From Chromatiaceae bacterium (lineage in GTDB: Bacteria > Pseudomonadota > Gammaproteobacteria > Chromatiales > Chromatiaceae): a DNA stretch of 45,859 nt. Below, piece by piece: positions 1 to 8,557 of the stretch (positions are counted from its first letter, which is position 1; each line of letters starts with the position of its first letter). The position numbers were made by a program, and so were the translations under genes. The notes below the pieces were generated by a model. That model was given only the letters and a program-made list of their open reading frames with translations. It made no database searches and was not told where the DNA came from. The stretch covers positions 1 through 45,859 of the forward strand of contig JANQGF010000022.1 of the NCBI GenBank assembly GCA_028277465.1. Direction: 5' to 3'.

Positions 1-82
1 CCCGGAGCATGGAACAAGAGCCGCAGCAGCTTGCAGGCTCGTCGCGGCGAGGCGCCGCTCCCACCAAATCGAGCGGCTGGGG

Positions 83-118
83 TGCTGTTCCACGGTAACT
101 CGGCTCAGTTCGTCGGAC
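83..118 (-). repeat. degenerate terminal CRISPR repeat (trailer end)
   Basis: The 3' half (in + orientation) matches the array repeat from TCGGCTCAG to CGGAC. The first half has drifted heavily and lacks the GATGAAAC handle. A decayed repeat at the end far from the cas genes is typical of the trailer and supports the leftward direction of transcription. The following spacer (119-149) is the shortest, at 31 nt. Confidence 0.85.
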
Positions 119-1716
119 CGTGGGAGCGCCGCCCCGGCGCGACGCCCCCGTTTCATCGCCTCTAATTCGGCTCAGTTCGTCGGACGATATGCAACTGCAC
201 GTCATACGTTGCCTATCGGGTTTCATCGCCTCTAATTCGGCTCAGTTCGTCGGACGAGGTCGGCAAGTTCCAGCTTGCCTGACCTCCGTGTTTCATCGCC
301 TCTAATTCGGCTCAGTTCGTCGGACGCTGAGGCGGAGGCGGTGTTGGCGGAAGTTGCCGGTTTCATCGCCTCTAATTCGGCTCAGTTCGTCGGACAAGGA
401 AAGAGAGAAGGAGAAGAGTAGCGCTCGGTTTCATCGCCTCTAATTCGGCTCAGTTCGTCGGACAACGCATGGGACTGAAACCATGGGGTTTTCTCTCCGT
501 TTCATCGCCTCTAATTCGGCTCAGTTCGTCGGACCTAGAAATTCTGGCCGCTCAGTACGACGTGAGCGTTTCATCGCCTCTAATTCGGCTCAGTTCGTCG
601 GACGGCTGCTTGTTTTGACAGGAGAAAGAAGAAGACGGTTTCATCGCCTCTAATTCGGCTCAGTTCGTCGGACGTCACCCCCTCACCTGACCACGGTTCC
701 GGCGGATGTTTCATCGCCTCTAATTCGGCTCAGTTCGTCGGACACCTATGGTATGGAAATCATTTTCAACGCCGACAGTTTCATCGCCTCTAATTCGGCT
801 CAGTTCGTCGGACGCGCGGTGGTCGGGAGACAATCCGTGGCAAAAGCGTTTCATCGCCTCTAATTCGGCTCAGTTCGTCGGACCGAAGCCATTCTCGCTA
901 TTCTACGCGCCATACTGTTTCATCGCCTCTAATTCGGCTCAGTTCGTCGGACCGAATGACTTCACCGTCTCAATCGGAGAAATCGGTTTCATCGCCTCTA
1001 ATTCGGCTCAGTTCGTCGGACGCCCATGAGCAGACTCTCTGTTCACCTTCTCATGTTTCATCGCCTCTAATTCGGCTCAGTTCGTCGGACCTCGCCGGGC
1101 TGGCCGAAATTGTTGGTTGTCTGGGTTTCATCGCCTCTAATTCGGCTCAGTTCGTCGGACCTTCCGAAGGAACCCGCACGCGTCGCCGGGCACTGTTTCA
1201 TCGCCTCTAATTCGGCTCAGTTCGTCGGACAAGGCCCCGGCCACGAGCCCGTCAGTGGTCGATGTTTCATCGCCTCTAATTCGGCTCAGTTCGTCGGACC
1301 CCGACGTATGCTGGGTGGGAGAAACTTGAGAAGTTTCATCGCCTCTAATTCGGCTCAGTTCGTCGGACATTTCGATATCCTCAATGAGGTGGCCGACATC
1401 CTGTTTCATCGCCTCTAATTCGGCTCAGTTCGTCGGACTTCCGTGTTGATACCAACGCGGTCAAGGAGGTGGGTTTCATCGCCTCTAATTCGGCTCAGTT
1501 CGTCGGACCGCCCGGCGGGCCAAAAGAGGTCAACCGGAATCGGTTTCATCGCCTCTAATTCGGCTCAGTTCGTCGGACTGCCGGAGCGCCCGTCCTACTC
1601 CCGCTTCTTAGTTTCATCGCCTCTAATTCGGCTCAGTTCGTCGGACCCGGCCCTCGCCTCCGAGCAGCCATGGAAGAATTGTTTCATCGCCTCTAATTCG
1701 GCTCAGTTCGTCGGAC
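83..1716 (-). CRISPR. CRISPR array, 24 repeats of 36 nt and 23 spacers
   Basis: Twenty-three identical 36-nt repeats and one degenerate repeat (83-118) are separated by 23 unique spacers of 31-35 nt, mostly 33-34. Repeat starts include 150, 220, 290, 360, 428, 499 and so on up to 1611 and 1681. Read on the - strand, each repeat ends in GATGAAAC, which matches the usual 8-nt 5' handle of crRNAs in type III and related systems. The degenerate repeat at the left end marks the trailer, so transcription should run right to left from a leader at 1717-2009. The newest spacer is then 1647-1680. The repeat can form only a weak 4-bp hairpin (CTGA with TTAG around GCCGAA). The adjacent RT, cas2 and cas1 are transcribed divergently from the array. 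Confidence 0.98.
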
Positions 1717-2009
1717 CCACCTGTGGATAACTGTACCGCGCCAGGACGAGGCGCAGATCGGTATGATTGCCCTGAGAATTCTCCACTATCGTAGGCCCAT
1801 TGATGTCCGACGCGAAGAGTATCGCACACGGATTTCTTGCCTGCACTCCTAATTTGTCGCTAAGGCTGCCCCAACGTCCGAGAATCGGTTCGAGCGATCC
1901 GTCGACACATGGGTTCCAACGCGGATTGGACGCCATTTTTCATTCGAGTTGAAAATCGCGCCGCCAGAAGCGTTGGACTGGTGAGACCATCGCGAGGAGA
2001 GATCCGCCC
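1717..2009 (-). promoter_or_regulatory. CRISPR leader / divergent intergenic region
   Basis: This 293-bp gap separates the leader-proximal repeat (ends 1716) from the RT start codon at 2010. It should contain the array promoter (- strand), the leader motifs read by Cas1-Cas2, and a promoter for the RT-cas2-cas1 genes (+ strand). I found no convincing -35/-10 pair on either strand. A perfect DnaA-box consensus lies 6-14 bp from the junction. The function is inferred from position. Confidence 0.7.
1722..1730 (-). other. DnaA-box-like 9-mer next to the leader-repeat junction
   Basis: The + strand reads TGTGGATAA, so the - strand reads TTATCCACA, a perfect match to the DnaA box consensus. It sits five bases outside the first repeat, where spacer integration takes place. 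A single 9-mer can occur by chance. It may instead be part of a leader-anchoring motif. Confidence 0.4.
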
Positions 2010-2858
2010 ATGGCAGACTGGATCACGCACATCGCCAGCCCCGTCGTTCTCAACCATGCGTGGAATCTCGTGCGCAAAGACAAAGCGCGCTGGACCCGCG
2101 ACCTCACGATGCAGGAGGTAGAGCGCGATCTTCCGCTGCATATCGGGCTGGTGTCAGAGGAGCTGTTGAGCGGGCGGTACAGGCCGCAACAGGTGCAGTG
2201 CTTCGGCGTCACCAAGGCTAGCGGGGGAAGACGGATGATCTGCGCGCCGATGGTGCGGGACAAACTAGTGCAGAGGGCCGTCCTGACGGTACTGGAGCCG
2301 CTCGGCGAGCAGATCTTTCATCCCGCGAGCTTCGGGTATCGGCCAATGTGCACGCTCGACATGGCGCTAGCCCGGCTGCGCGAAGGGATTCGACAAGGCT
2401 ATTGTTGGCTGGGGGACGCCGACATCGCTCAGTGCTTCGACAGCATCCCGTTGAGACCCATGCTGGAGCAGGTCCATGCCCTATGCACCGACATGCAGGT
2501 GGTGAGCTTGGTGGAAAGCTGGCTGCACGCAATTCCGCCACGGCTCCGCCCCTTGGGACCCGGATTCGGGCTGCCACAGGGCTTGGTGCTGTCACCTTTT
2601 CTCTGCAATCTCTATTTGCACGACATGGACATGGATCTGGAAGATCAAGGGATTCCATTCGTCCGCTACGCGGACGATTTCATCGTGCTAGGAAGCAGCA
2701 GGCCAACCGCACAAACAGCGCTGGAAGTCGCAGCGGCCAGTCTGGAGCGCTTGCAGTTGCGGCTCAATCCCGAGAAGACCCGGGTCATCAAGACCTCGAG
2801 CATTCATCGCTTCCTAGGGAAGCGTCTGCCCAATGTTCGCAAGAGGATTGCCGGATGA
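2010..2858 (+). CDS. CRISPR-associated reverse transcriptase (group II intron-like, minimal)
   Basis: This 282-residue protein is an RNA-directed DNA polymerase of the group II intron lineage, expected to let the Cas1-Cas2 adaptation complex take spacers from RNA. Visible RT motifs are DADIAQCFDSIP (residues 136-147, catalytic D138), GLPQG with SPFLCNLYLHD (about 187-205), YADD (220-223) and FLGKRL near the C-terminus. The protein stops just after RT motif 7, so the thumb/maturase (X) and endonuclease domains of intron RTs are absent, and it is not fused to Cas1 or Cas6. The ATG at 2010 has a good Shine-Dalgarno (GAGGAGAG) upstream. Its stop overlaps the cas2 start as ATGA. The role in spacer capture is inferred from known RT-Cas1 systems and from the neighbouring genes. 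Confidence 0.92.
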   Translation: MADWITHIASPVVLNHAWNLVRKDKARWTRDLTMQEVERDLPLHIGLVSEELLSGRYRPQQVQCFGVTKASGGRRMICAPMVRDKLVQRAVLTVLEPLGEQIFHPASFGYRPMCTLDMALARLREGIRQGYCWLGDADIAQCFDSIPLRPMLEQVHALCTDMQVVSLVESWLHAIPPRLRPLGPGFGLPQGLVLSPFLCNLYLHDMDMDLEDQGIPFVRYADDFIVLGSSRPTAQTALEVAAASLERLQLRLNPEKTRVIKTSSIHRFLGKRLPNVRKRIAG

Positions 2859-3574
2859 GTCTCATCGAGCGCGCATCGACCTTTCACCGATCGGGCTTCG
2901 AGCGAACGCCGTTCGTCTTCAGCTATGACATCTCGTCGCCGAAACAAGCACGGGCCGTGCGCCGTTGCCTGCGGCGCTGGCGCCTGGATGGCCAATTGTC
3001 GGTGCACGAGGTCATCCTAACCCCGCCTGAGGCCGAGGCGCTGGGGGTCGAGCTGGTCGATCTGGTGGATCCAAAGACGGACAGCCTCATTCTGTTTCGC
3101 TTGTCGAGACGGGGCGATGGACCAGTCTACGCCTTGTCGTCGAAGACACCGCTGATGCTGTTCGCGCAGCGGATGGCCGCATTGCCCAGGTACCTGCATG
3201 ATGGATGCTATGTCGTGGCTTACGACGTTTCGCACCCGCGGCGCCTGCGTCGAATTCAACGCGTCACCAGTGAGCAGGGGGTGTTTTTACAACGGTCGGT
3301 CTACCTGTTTCGCGGCAAGGGCTCGGAGTTGTCCGCGATGCTGCACAGGGCCGAGCAGGTTCTGACCCAAGGCGAGGACGACATGCGGGTCTATGCCCTC
3401 TCGGCTCCGGATGATCTCTGGTTCTTGTGCGGCGCTGTCCCGCCCCTGACAGGATTGGTCAATCACCCTGCTCCAGAAATGTGGCAGCGGCTCCAGCGCT
3501 GGACCACGAATCCGGACATGGAGGGGCCTCGCAATCCGGCCTCGACCAGTCTCTTTGGAGCAAACCATGGATAA
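2855..3574 (+). CDS. cas2: tandem Cas2-Cas2 fusion
   Basis: The protein has 239 residues, more than twice the usual Cas2 length of about 90-100. Two Cas2 ferredoxin-like domains can be read. The first (about 19-86) starts FVFSYDISSPKQ with the conserved Asp at D25. The second (about 118-194) starts YVVAYDVSHPRR with D124 and the QRSVY strand. A linker of about 30 residues joins them, and about 45 residues follow the second domain. Cas2 normally works as a homodimer at the centre of the Cas1-Cas2 integrase, so one chain could supply a covalent pseudo-dimer. The ATG at 2855 overlaps the RT stop as ATGA. The 3' end overlaps cas1 by 8 nt. The reading frame is open far upstream (to 2348), but that part is a shadow of the RT gene. 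Confidence 0.9.
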   Translation: MSLIERASTFHRSGFERTPFVFSYDISSPKQARAVRRCLRRWRLDGQLSVHEVILTPPEAEALGVELVDLVDPKTDSLILFRLSRRGDGPVYALSSKTPLMLFAQRMAALPRYLHDGCYVVAYDVSHPRRLRRIQRVTSEQGVFLQRSVYLFRGKGSELSAMLHRAEQVLTQGEDDMRVYALSAPDDLWFLCGAVPPLTGLVNHPAPEMWQRLQRWTTNPDMEGPRNPASTSLFGANHG

Positions 3575-4496
3575 GGCAACGCTGATCGCGGATGAGCCAG
3601 GCACGCGCCTGCATTTCAAAGACAGCGTGATCGTGCTGGAGCGGCCCGATCAGAGGCATCACCGCATCGGGCTGAAGGCCATCAAGCAGATCGTCGTCAA
3701 GGGGGATGTGGATCTCTCCAGCAAGCTGCTGGACGCCTGCCTGGCGGCGGGGGTGAGCATCATCATCCTGCCGGGGCAACGCCGCGAGCCAGCGCGGCAT
3801 TTGTTTCCCCAGGCGGGCGGGGCCTTGGCCGTCCGCCTGGCGCAGTATGCGGCGTTTCTGGATCCTGGGCAGCGTCTGACCCTGGCCCAGGCCTTTGTGA
3901 CCAGCAAGATCGAGGCGCAGGCGGAGTGTCTGCGCCAGCACGGCGTCGAGCTGCCCTTGGAGCGTTTTGTCTCCAGCGCTCGCACCACGCACGACATCGC
4001 GGCACTCATGGGGGTGGAGGGCGCTGCGACCGCGCGCTATTTCAGCCATTGGTCGGCCTTGCTCGATCCGGACTGGGGCTTCAAGGGGCGTAATCGCCGC
4101 CCGCCACGCGATCCGGTCAACGCTCTGCTCTCCTTGGGCTACACTCTGGCTTGCCAAGCCGTCGGTCGGCTCGCCGCTCAACACGGCTTCGAGGCCGCGC
4201 TCGGGTTTCTGCATGCCCCGGCGCCGGGTCGTCCCAGCCTGGCGCTTGATCTGGTCGAGCCGTTACGGCCTTGGGTGGACGAGTGGATCCTGACGGTCTG
4301 CTCCGACGGGGGCTTCAGGGTCGACGACTTCGTCACCGACCCGACGCAGGGGTGCCGTTTGAAGAAGGCGGCCAGCGGCAATTTCTTTCATCGCTGGTAT
4401 TCGACCGCGGAGCATTGGCTCGAGCACCTGGCGCGAGGGCAACTGGGTGCCTTGCAGGACAGTCTAGCCAGCGCATGCGACTTTCGGCCCGCTTGA
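3567..4496 (+). CDS. cas1: Cas1 integrase
   Basis: Cas1 is the metal-dependent integrase that, with Cas2, inserts new spacers at the leader end of the array. The 309-residue product has an N-terminal beta domain (KDSVIVLE onward) and the alpha-helical catalytic domain. Expected metal ligands are visible: E151 in MGVEGAA, H216 in GFLHAPAPGRPSLAL, and D228/E231 in LDLVEPLRP. The NALLSLGYTL motif is also present. The ATG at 3567 is preferred because GGAG lies 6 nt upstream at 3557-3560. A TTG at 3555 is also in frame. It is not fused to the RT. The product is full length, so the module looks competent. Confidence 0.97.
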   Translation: MDKATLIADEPGTRLHFKDSVIVLERPDQRHHRIGLKAIKQIVVKGDVDLSSKLLDACLAAGVSIIILPGQRREPARHLFPQAGGALAVRLAQYAAFLDPGQRLTLAQAFVTSKIEAQAECLRQHGVELPLERFVSSARTTHDIAALMGVEGAATARYFSHWSALLDPDWGFKGRNRRPPRDPVNALLSLGYTLACQAVGRLAAQHGFEAALGFLHAPAPGRPSLALDLVEPLRPWVDEWILTVCSDGGFRVDDFVTDPTQGCRLKKAASGNFFHRWYSTAEHWLEHLARGQLGALQDSLASACDFRPA

Positions 4497-4561
4497 AAAT
4501 CGTCCGCTCCCGATCGTTGCTCGAGTCAGGAGCAGATGTGATCTAGAACGCTTATCATTGG

Positions 4562-4593
4562 CAATGCAGGCCTGTGTACACAGGATCGCATTG
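4562..4593. promoter_or_regulatory. 32-bp dyad, candidate operator of the effector operon
   Basis: A perfect 14-bp palindrome, CCTGTGTACACAGG (4571-4584), is flanked at equal distance (3 bp each side) by a second perfect inverted pair, CAATGC (4562-4567) and GCATTG (4588-4593). It sits between cas1 and the first effector gene, 31 nt before that gene's ATG and just after a -10-like TATCAT (4553-4558). This is the geometry of a site for a dimeric or tetrameric repressor. It could also fold as an RNA hairpin. No regulator gene is visible in the locus. Confidence 0.6.
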
Positions 4594-4623
4594 ATTGGGA
4601 AACTCTGTTCAGGAGCCAGTGTG

Positions 4624-7116
4624 ATGCCTCGACCTCAGCACAAGAACCCCGGCCTGCCCCCCCGCACCGCAACCGCGCCCTACAACTTCATTCCGTTGCC
4701 CTCGCAGGTCGTGCGGGCCGTCGAGACCCCAGAGCTGCTGCCCAGTCACGGCGGCACTTTCGATCAGGAGCGCTACCAATACTCGGGGTTCTTCGAGGTC
4801 GAGCTGACGACCCGCTCTCCGCTCTTCATCCGTTGCCCGCTCCGCCGCGCGCTCTTCGACCTTGATGAGCAGGGGCGGGATCGCCACGGCCAGTCCGTCA
4901 CGGCCGACACCCCTTATCCGGACCGCATCCGCAACATACCGGATTTCTTCCATCGCGGAGTCGCTGAACGACCCGTGATCCCCGGCAGCAGTCTGCGCGG
5001 CATGCTGCGGACCCTGCTGGAGATCGTCGGCCACGGCAAGATGGAGCAGATCAGCGAGCGGCAGCTCTTTTTCCGGACCCTGGATGACAGTGCCTTGGGC
5101 AAGGCCTATGGCAATCGCATGGTGGATGGAGAAGGGGACGCCGGGGATGGCTATCGGCCCAGGACGCGGCCCGGTTTCTTGCGCGCGGCCGGTGACGGCA
5201 CCTTCCAGATCGAGCCCTGCGACCTTGCCCGCGTCGAGCTGGAAGACGTGTGGCAAGCGTTCGGATTAGCGAGCGAGAGCAACCTCTACGATGGTACGGG
5301 ACCGAACGCCACGCCGCGCTGGGCCTATCAGCACCAGCGGGTTTGGGTGCGACTCGATCCAGCGGGTGTCCAGGACCATCGCCACAGCGCCGACAAACGG
5401 CACCCCGCTGGCAAGTATCTGCGCTACTGGGAGGTCCTCGAGATCAGGACCGTTGCGACTGCGGGCTACGAAGAAGCAACCCTGGTGCTGACGGGCAAGG
5501 TTCAAAAGCAGCACATGGCGTTCGTGTTTCTGGATCGGCCTGGTGCCCAGGCTTTCGACGTTGGATCGGACATCATTGAGCGGTTCTGCGATGACGATCA
5601 GCTCTCCCAGTGGCAGGAGTCGGCCTTTCCCTGTGACCAGCCGACATGCAACGCGCGTCGGCAGCCTGGCCACTTGCGCGACGGCGAGCCGGTGTTCTAT
5701 CTCATCGAAGACGGCCAACTCACCTTCCTCGGCCGGGCCCAGATGTTCCGGCTCCCCTATCAGCAGCGGGTGATCGATCTGGTCCCACAAGATCTTCGCC
5801 GGCCGGGGGACATCGATTTCGCCGATGCCTTGTTCGGCTACATCCGCAAGTCCGGTTATCCGGCCGACGCCAAGCAGGGGGATCCGGCGCGCGCCTACGC
5901 CGGACGAGTCTCGGTGACGGATGCCGAGTTCATCCCTGGACAGGATGGCCCCTGGTATTGCGAGAACCCCATCCGCCCGAAAAGGCTGGCTTCCCCCAAG
6001 CCCACCGCGATCCAGCACTATCTGGTTCAGACGGCGGATGAGACCAAGATCAAGAACCAGGTCGACAATCAGCTGCGACATCTCCAGGAACACGAGCGTC
6101 AAAAGGAATCACTGAAGAGAGTCCGCAAATCCTTGCTGCACTACGACAGCAATAGCGGGGGAACGGCCAATACCGAGCCGCGCGGCTTCAAGCGCTATTG
6201 GCATCATCAGCAGCCGGACATCGCGGCTGGTCCTGACGACGACATCAGCGACGCCCAGGATACGCAGTTCCGCCCGGTCGATATCGGCAAGCGGTTCGTC
6301 TTCCGAGTCCACTTCGACAGTCTGGCGGCCGAGGAACTGGGCGCGTTGTGCTGGATCCTGCGTCCGCAAGGCCATCCTGACCGCCAGTTCTGGCATCAGC
6401 TCGGCATGGGCAAGCCTTTGGGCATGGGCTCCGTGTCGCTGGAGACCAAGCTGCATCTCATCGATCACCGCGCTCGTTATTCAAAGCTCTTCGATGGGAA
6501 GCGTTGGATGCAGGGAGGCACCGACCCGCAACCCGTCGGCCTGTGGCGGGGGCAGAATATTCCGGCCGACCGTGAGCAAACCCCCGACGCACTCTTGCGC
6601 GCCTTCGAAAAGGCGGTGTTGCGCGGGATCGGCGCGCGCCCCAATGAGCGACGCCTAGCGGATACGGCACGCGTGCAGATGGTGCTGAAGATGCTTGATT
6701 CGGCCGGTCAACCGCCAGCACAAGTGAGAACACTCCCGCTACAAGGTGGAGACGTTGCGTTCCAGAAACGCCCGGTCCTGCCCGATCCGCGTGGGGTCGG
6801 ACAGAACCAAGATTACCGTATCCCTGCGCCTACTCCCATCGTCCCAGGGCTTGGCGGGGCAGTGCTGGATGACAAGGCTTTGCTCGGCCAGATCACTAGA
6901 TTCAAAGGGACGGGAGAGTCTCATAAATTGCATGCGCTGGTCGACGCGATTGCTAAGAAGGATGCTCCGAAGGAGCGCTGTGGCTATGCGAAACTGCTCA
7001 TGAAAGAGATCAAGAAGCACAGGAGTCTGAAGAGCGATCCGAAGCACGTCAATGCCATTTGGCGAAAGACGCTTGATCAGATCATTGGTGAGGATTGCAA
7101 TGACGCCGTAGAGTGA
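4624..7116 (+). CDS. type III-D RAMP protein, TIGR03986-like, first copy
   Basis: This 830-residue RAMP-superfamily protein belongs to the large family found with csx10 and csx19 in type III-D loci (TIGR03986-like, from memory). Visible marks are APYNFIPLP (18-26), a first-strand segment ELTTRSPLFIR (60-70), the RAMP helix motif PVIPGSSLRGMLR (117-129), SPKPTAIQHYLVQ in the middle, and a glycine-rich loop LGMGKPLGMGSV. It is expected to be a Cas7-related backbone or capping subunit of the crRNP; its exact role is unknown to me. The ATG at 4624 (or GTG at 4621) follows AGGAG at 4611-4615. The frame is open upstream to a TTG at 4558, but that start has no RBS and would cross the dyad. A paralogue, now split by an IS, lies at the other end of the operon. 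Confidence 0.85.
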   Translation: MPRPQHKNPGLPPRTATAPYNFIPLPSQVVRAVETPELLPSHGGTFDQERYQYSGFFEVELTTRSPLFIRCPLRRALFDLDEQGRDRHGQSVTADTPYPDRIRNIPDFFHRGVAERPVIPGSSLRGMLRTLLEIVGHGKMEQISERQLFFRTLDDSALGKAYGNRMVDGEGDAGDGYRPRTRPGFLRAAGDGTFQIEPCDLARVELEDVWQAFGLASESNLYDGTGPNATPRWAYQHQRVWVRLDPAGVQDHRHSADKRHPAGKYLRYWEVLEIRTVATAGYEEATLVLTGKVQKQHMAFVFLDRPGAQAFDVGSDIIERFCDDDQLSQWQESAFPCDQPTCNARRQPGHLRDGEPVFYLIEDGQLTFLGRAQMFRLPYQQRVIDLVPQDLRRPGDIDFADALFGYIRKSGYPADAKQGDPARAYAGRVSVTDAEFIPGQDGPWYCENPIRPKRLASPKPTAIQHYLVQTADETKIKNQVDNQLRHLQEHERQKESLKRVRKSLLHYDSNSGGTANTEPRGFKRYWHHQQPDIAAGPDDDISDAQDTQFRPVDIGKRFVFRVHFDSLAAEELGALCWILRPQGHPDRQFWHQLGMGKPLGMGSVSLETKLHLIDHRARYSKLFDGKRWMQGGTDPQPVGLWRGQNIPADREQTPDALLRAFEKAVLRGIGARPNERRLADTARVQMVLKMLDSAGQPPAQVRTLPLQGGDVAFQKRPVLPDPRGVGQNQDYRIPAPTPIVPGLGGAVLDDKALLGQITRFKGTGESHKLHALVDAIAKKDAPKERCGYAKLLMKEIKKHRSLKSDPKHVNAIWRKTLDQIIGEDCNDAVE

Positions 7117-7196
7117 TGCTGGGCGTAATTTCAGTCGAATAGCAACAAGTCGTTCGAAAGGATCTAGCTCTGATCCAATCACAAAGAGAGGGAACC

Positions 7197-8546
7197 ATGC
7201 GTCACTTGATCCTGCTGGTTGGAACCAATCCGCTGCCCAATGCGGTTGCGGCCCGTCTGCTGGCCAATCCCGGAGATAAGATCACTCTATTCGGATCGAA
7301 GGATTCCGGAAGGGAGATCGCGCAAAGACTCGGCCGCTGGCTTAGTCGGCAGTATCCGGAAGGCGAATCCCCAACGATTGCCTATGCGACGCTATCGAAC
7401 GCTGGTGACGAGTATCGACCGACTGCCATCACGTCGCGGTTGGAAGAGCACTTCGCGCGAGAGTGGCCGAACAGTCGGCCCGACGAGATTCACCTCCACT
7501 ATACCGGTGGAACCAAGACCATGTCCGTTCACGCGCGGGCCGCCGCCCTTGCCTGGCGAAATCGACAGAGCCCGCGCCCGCGCTTTCGTGCCTCCTACCT
7601 GGATCCCGAGGCGCTGGCGCTAGTCACCGATCCGGACGAAAACGAAGACGAAGAGCTTAAGATACCGCAGAAAGTCGAGACGATTACGTGCGACCGCATC
7701 CAGGTGACCATGTCTGATTTCCTGGATCTGCACGGCTGGAACCCGGACCTACCGGACGAGCGAGGCCCTGTGCTGCCTGATTTGGCACTTGCGCTTGCCA
7801 AAGCCCATGCCGATGACGCGGGCGACGGATTGAAAGCCTGGGAAGATTGGAAATGCCAGGAACTCTTACCAAGAACGAAGGAATGGCGAGAGGATGATGA
7901 ATTGCCAGGTCGTTGCACGGAAACAGGCGAATGGCTGAAGATCTGGCGCCCAATTGGGCGCTGGCGCAGACAGAACTCGTTTTGGAGAACGATTGTTATC
8001 CCGCCTCCTAGCAGCCGCCTAGTTCCTCATTTGTGGCAGCCAGATGTCCCACTCATCGACGCCATAAGCGGAATCGCTCCTGATGATCTTGCCCTAAAGC
8101 CAGAGCATTTCTGCAAATGGCTGGACGGAAACTGGCTCGAATCGGCAGTTATGCAGGCATTGTGCGACCTGAAGGAAGCCAAACAGCTTTATGAGTTGCG
8201 GACGAACGTGAAGCCGAGGCATCTTAGTGGAAATCAGGATCTCGGTTTCGAATTCGATGTCATCGCAATCCGGGGCTACCGCCTGTTCGCCTTCTCCTGT
8301 ACGACAGGCAATCAGAGCAAGGGACAACTAAAGCACAAGCTATTCGAAGCCTCAGTAAGGGCGCGCCAGATGGGTGGCGACGAGGCACGCACAGCCTTGG
8401 TCTGCTGCACCTCAAGAGACTGCGCCGGCGAATTGCAAGAAGAGCTCGAGCGGGAGCTGGATCTGAAGGACAAGATCGCCGTTTTTGGTCGGACGGACCT
8501 GGGCGACCTCACCAGCGCGATCGGCGCCTGGCTGGACGAGAACTGA
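7197..8546 (+). CDS. CARF-domain protein with degenerate PD-(D/E)XK-like C-terminus
   Basis: This 449-residue protein resembles the Card1/Can2 group of cyclic oligoadenylate-activated effectors. The N-terminal Rossmann-like CARF domain shows LLVGTNPLPN (6-15) and YTGGTKTMS (102-110), the usual ligand-binding loops. The C-terminal part has E315 (NWLESAV) and FEFDVIAIRGYRLFAF with D354, the core of a PD-(D/E)XK nuclease. However, the position of the canonical E-x-K carries S367-C368-T369. A lysine (K375 or K379) or a different chemistry could substitute, or the protein could be a non-nuclease sensor. It lies 80 bp after the first RAMP gene and 11 nt before cas10, with SD GAGAGGGA. The context says it responds to the Cas10 signal. 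Confidence 0.8.
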   Translation: MRHLILLVGTNPLPNAVAARLLANPGDKITLFGSKDSGREIAQRLGRWLSRQYPEGESPTIAYATLSNAGDEYRPTAITSRLEEHFAREWPNSRPDEIHLHYTGGTKTMSVHARAAALAWRNRQSPRPRFRASYLDPEALALVTDPDENEDEELKIPQKVETITCDRIQVTMSDFLDLHGWNPDLPDERGPVLPDLALALAKAHADDAGDGLKAWEDWKCQELLPRTKEWREDDELPGRCTETGEWLKIWRPIGRWRRQNSFWRTIVIPPPSSRLVPHLWQPDVPLIDAISGIAPDDLALKPEHFCKWLDGNWLESAVMQALCDLKEAKQLYELRTNVKPRHLSGNQDLGFEFDVIAIRGYRLFAFSCTTGNQSKGQLKHKLFEASVRARQMGGDEARTALVCCTSRDCAGELQEELERELDLKDKIAVFGRTDLGDLTSAIGAWLDEN

Positions 8547-8557
8547 GGCTTGAAGAA

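Noticed and set aside
120-1730. Several open frames running through the CRISPR array, with repeated blocks such as FIASNSAQFVG or SSPLIRLSSSD
   Set aside because: They are translations of the repeat itself; frames shift with spacer length and there is no coding evidence.
1804-1812. GTCCGACG in the leader resembling the start of the repeat
   Set aside because: Only 8 bases match and they are in the opposite orientation to the array repeats, so it is not a remnant repeat.
2348-2854. N-terminal extension of the Cas2 protein
   Set aside because: This part of the frame overlaps the RT gene out of phase, has no domain character, and ATG 2855 forms a proper ATGA junction.
1717-2858. Retron or group II intron
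   Set aside because: The RT lacks maturase and endonuclease domains, no intron ribozyme or msr-msd structure was recognised around it, and it is coupled to cas2 and cas1.
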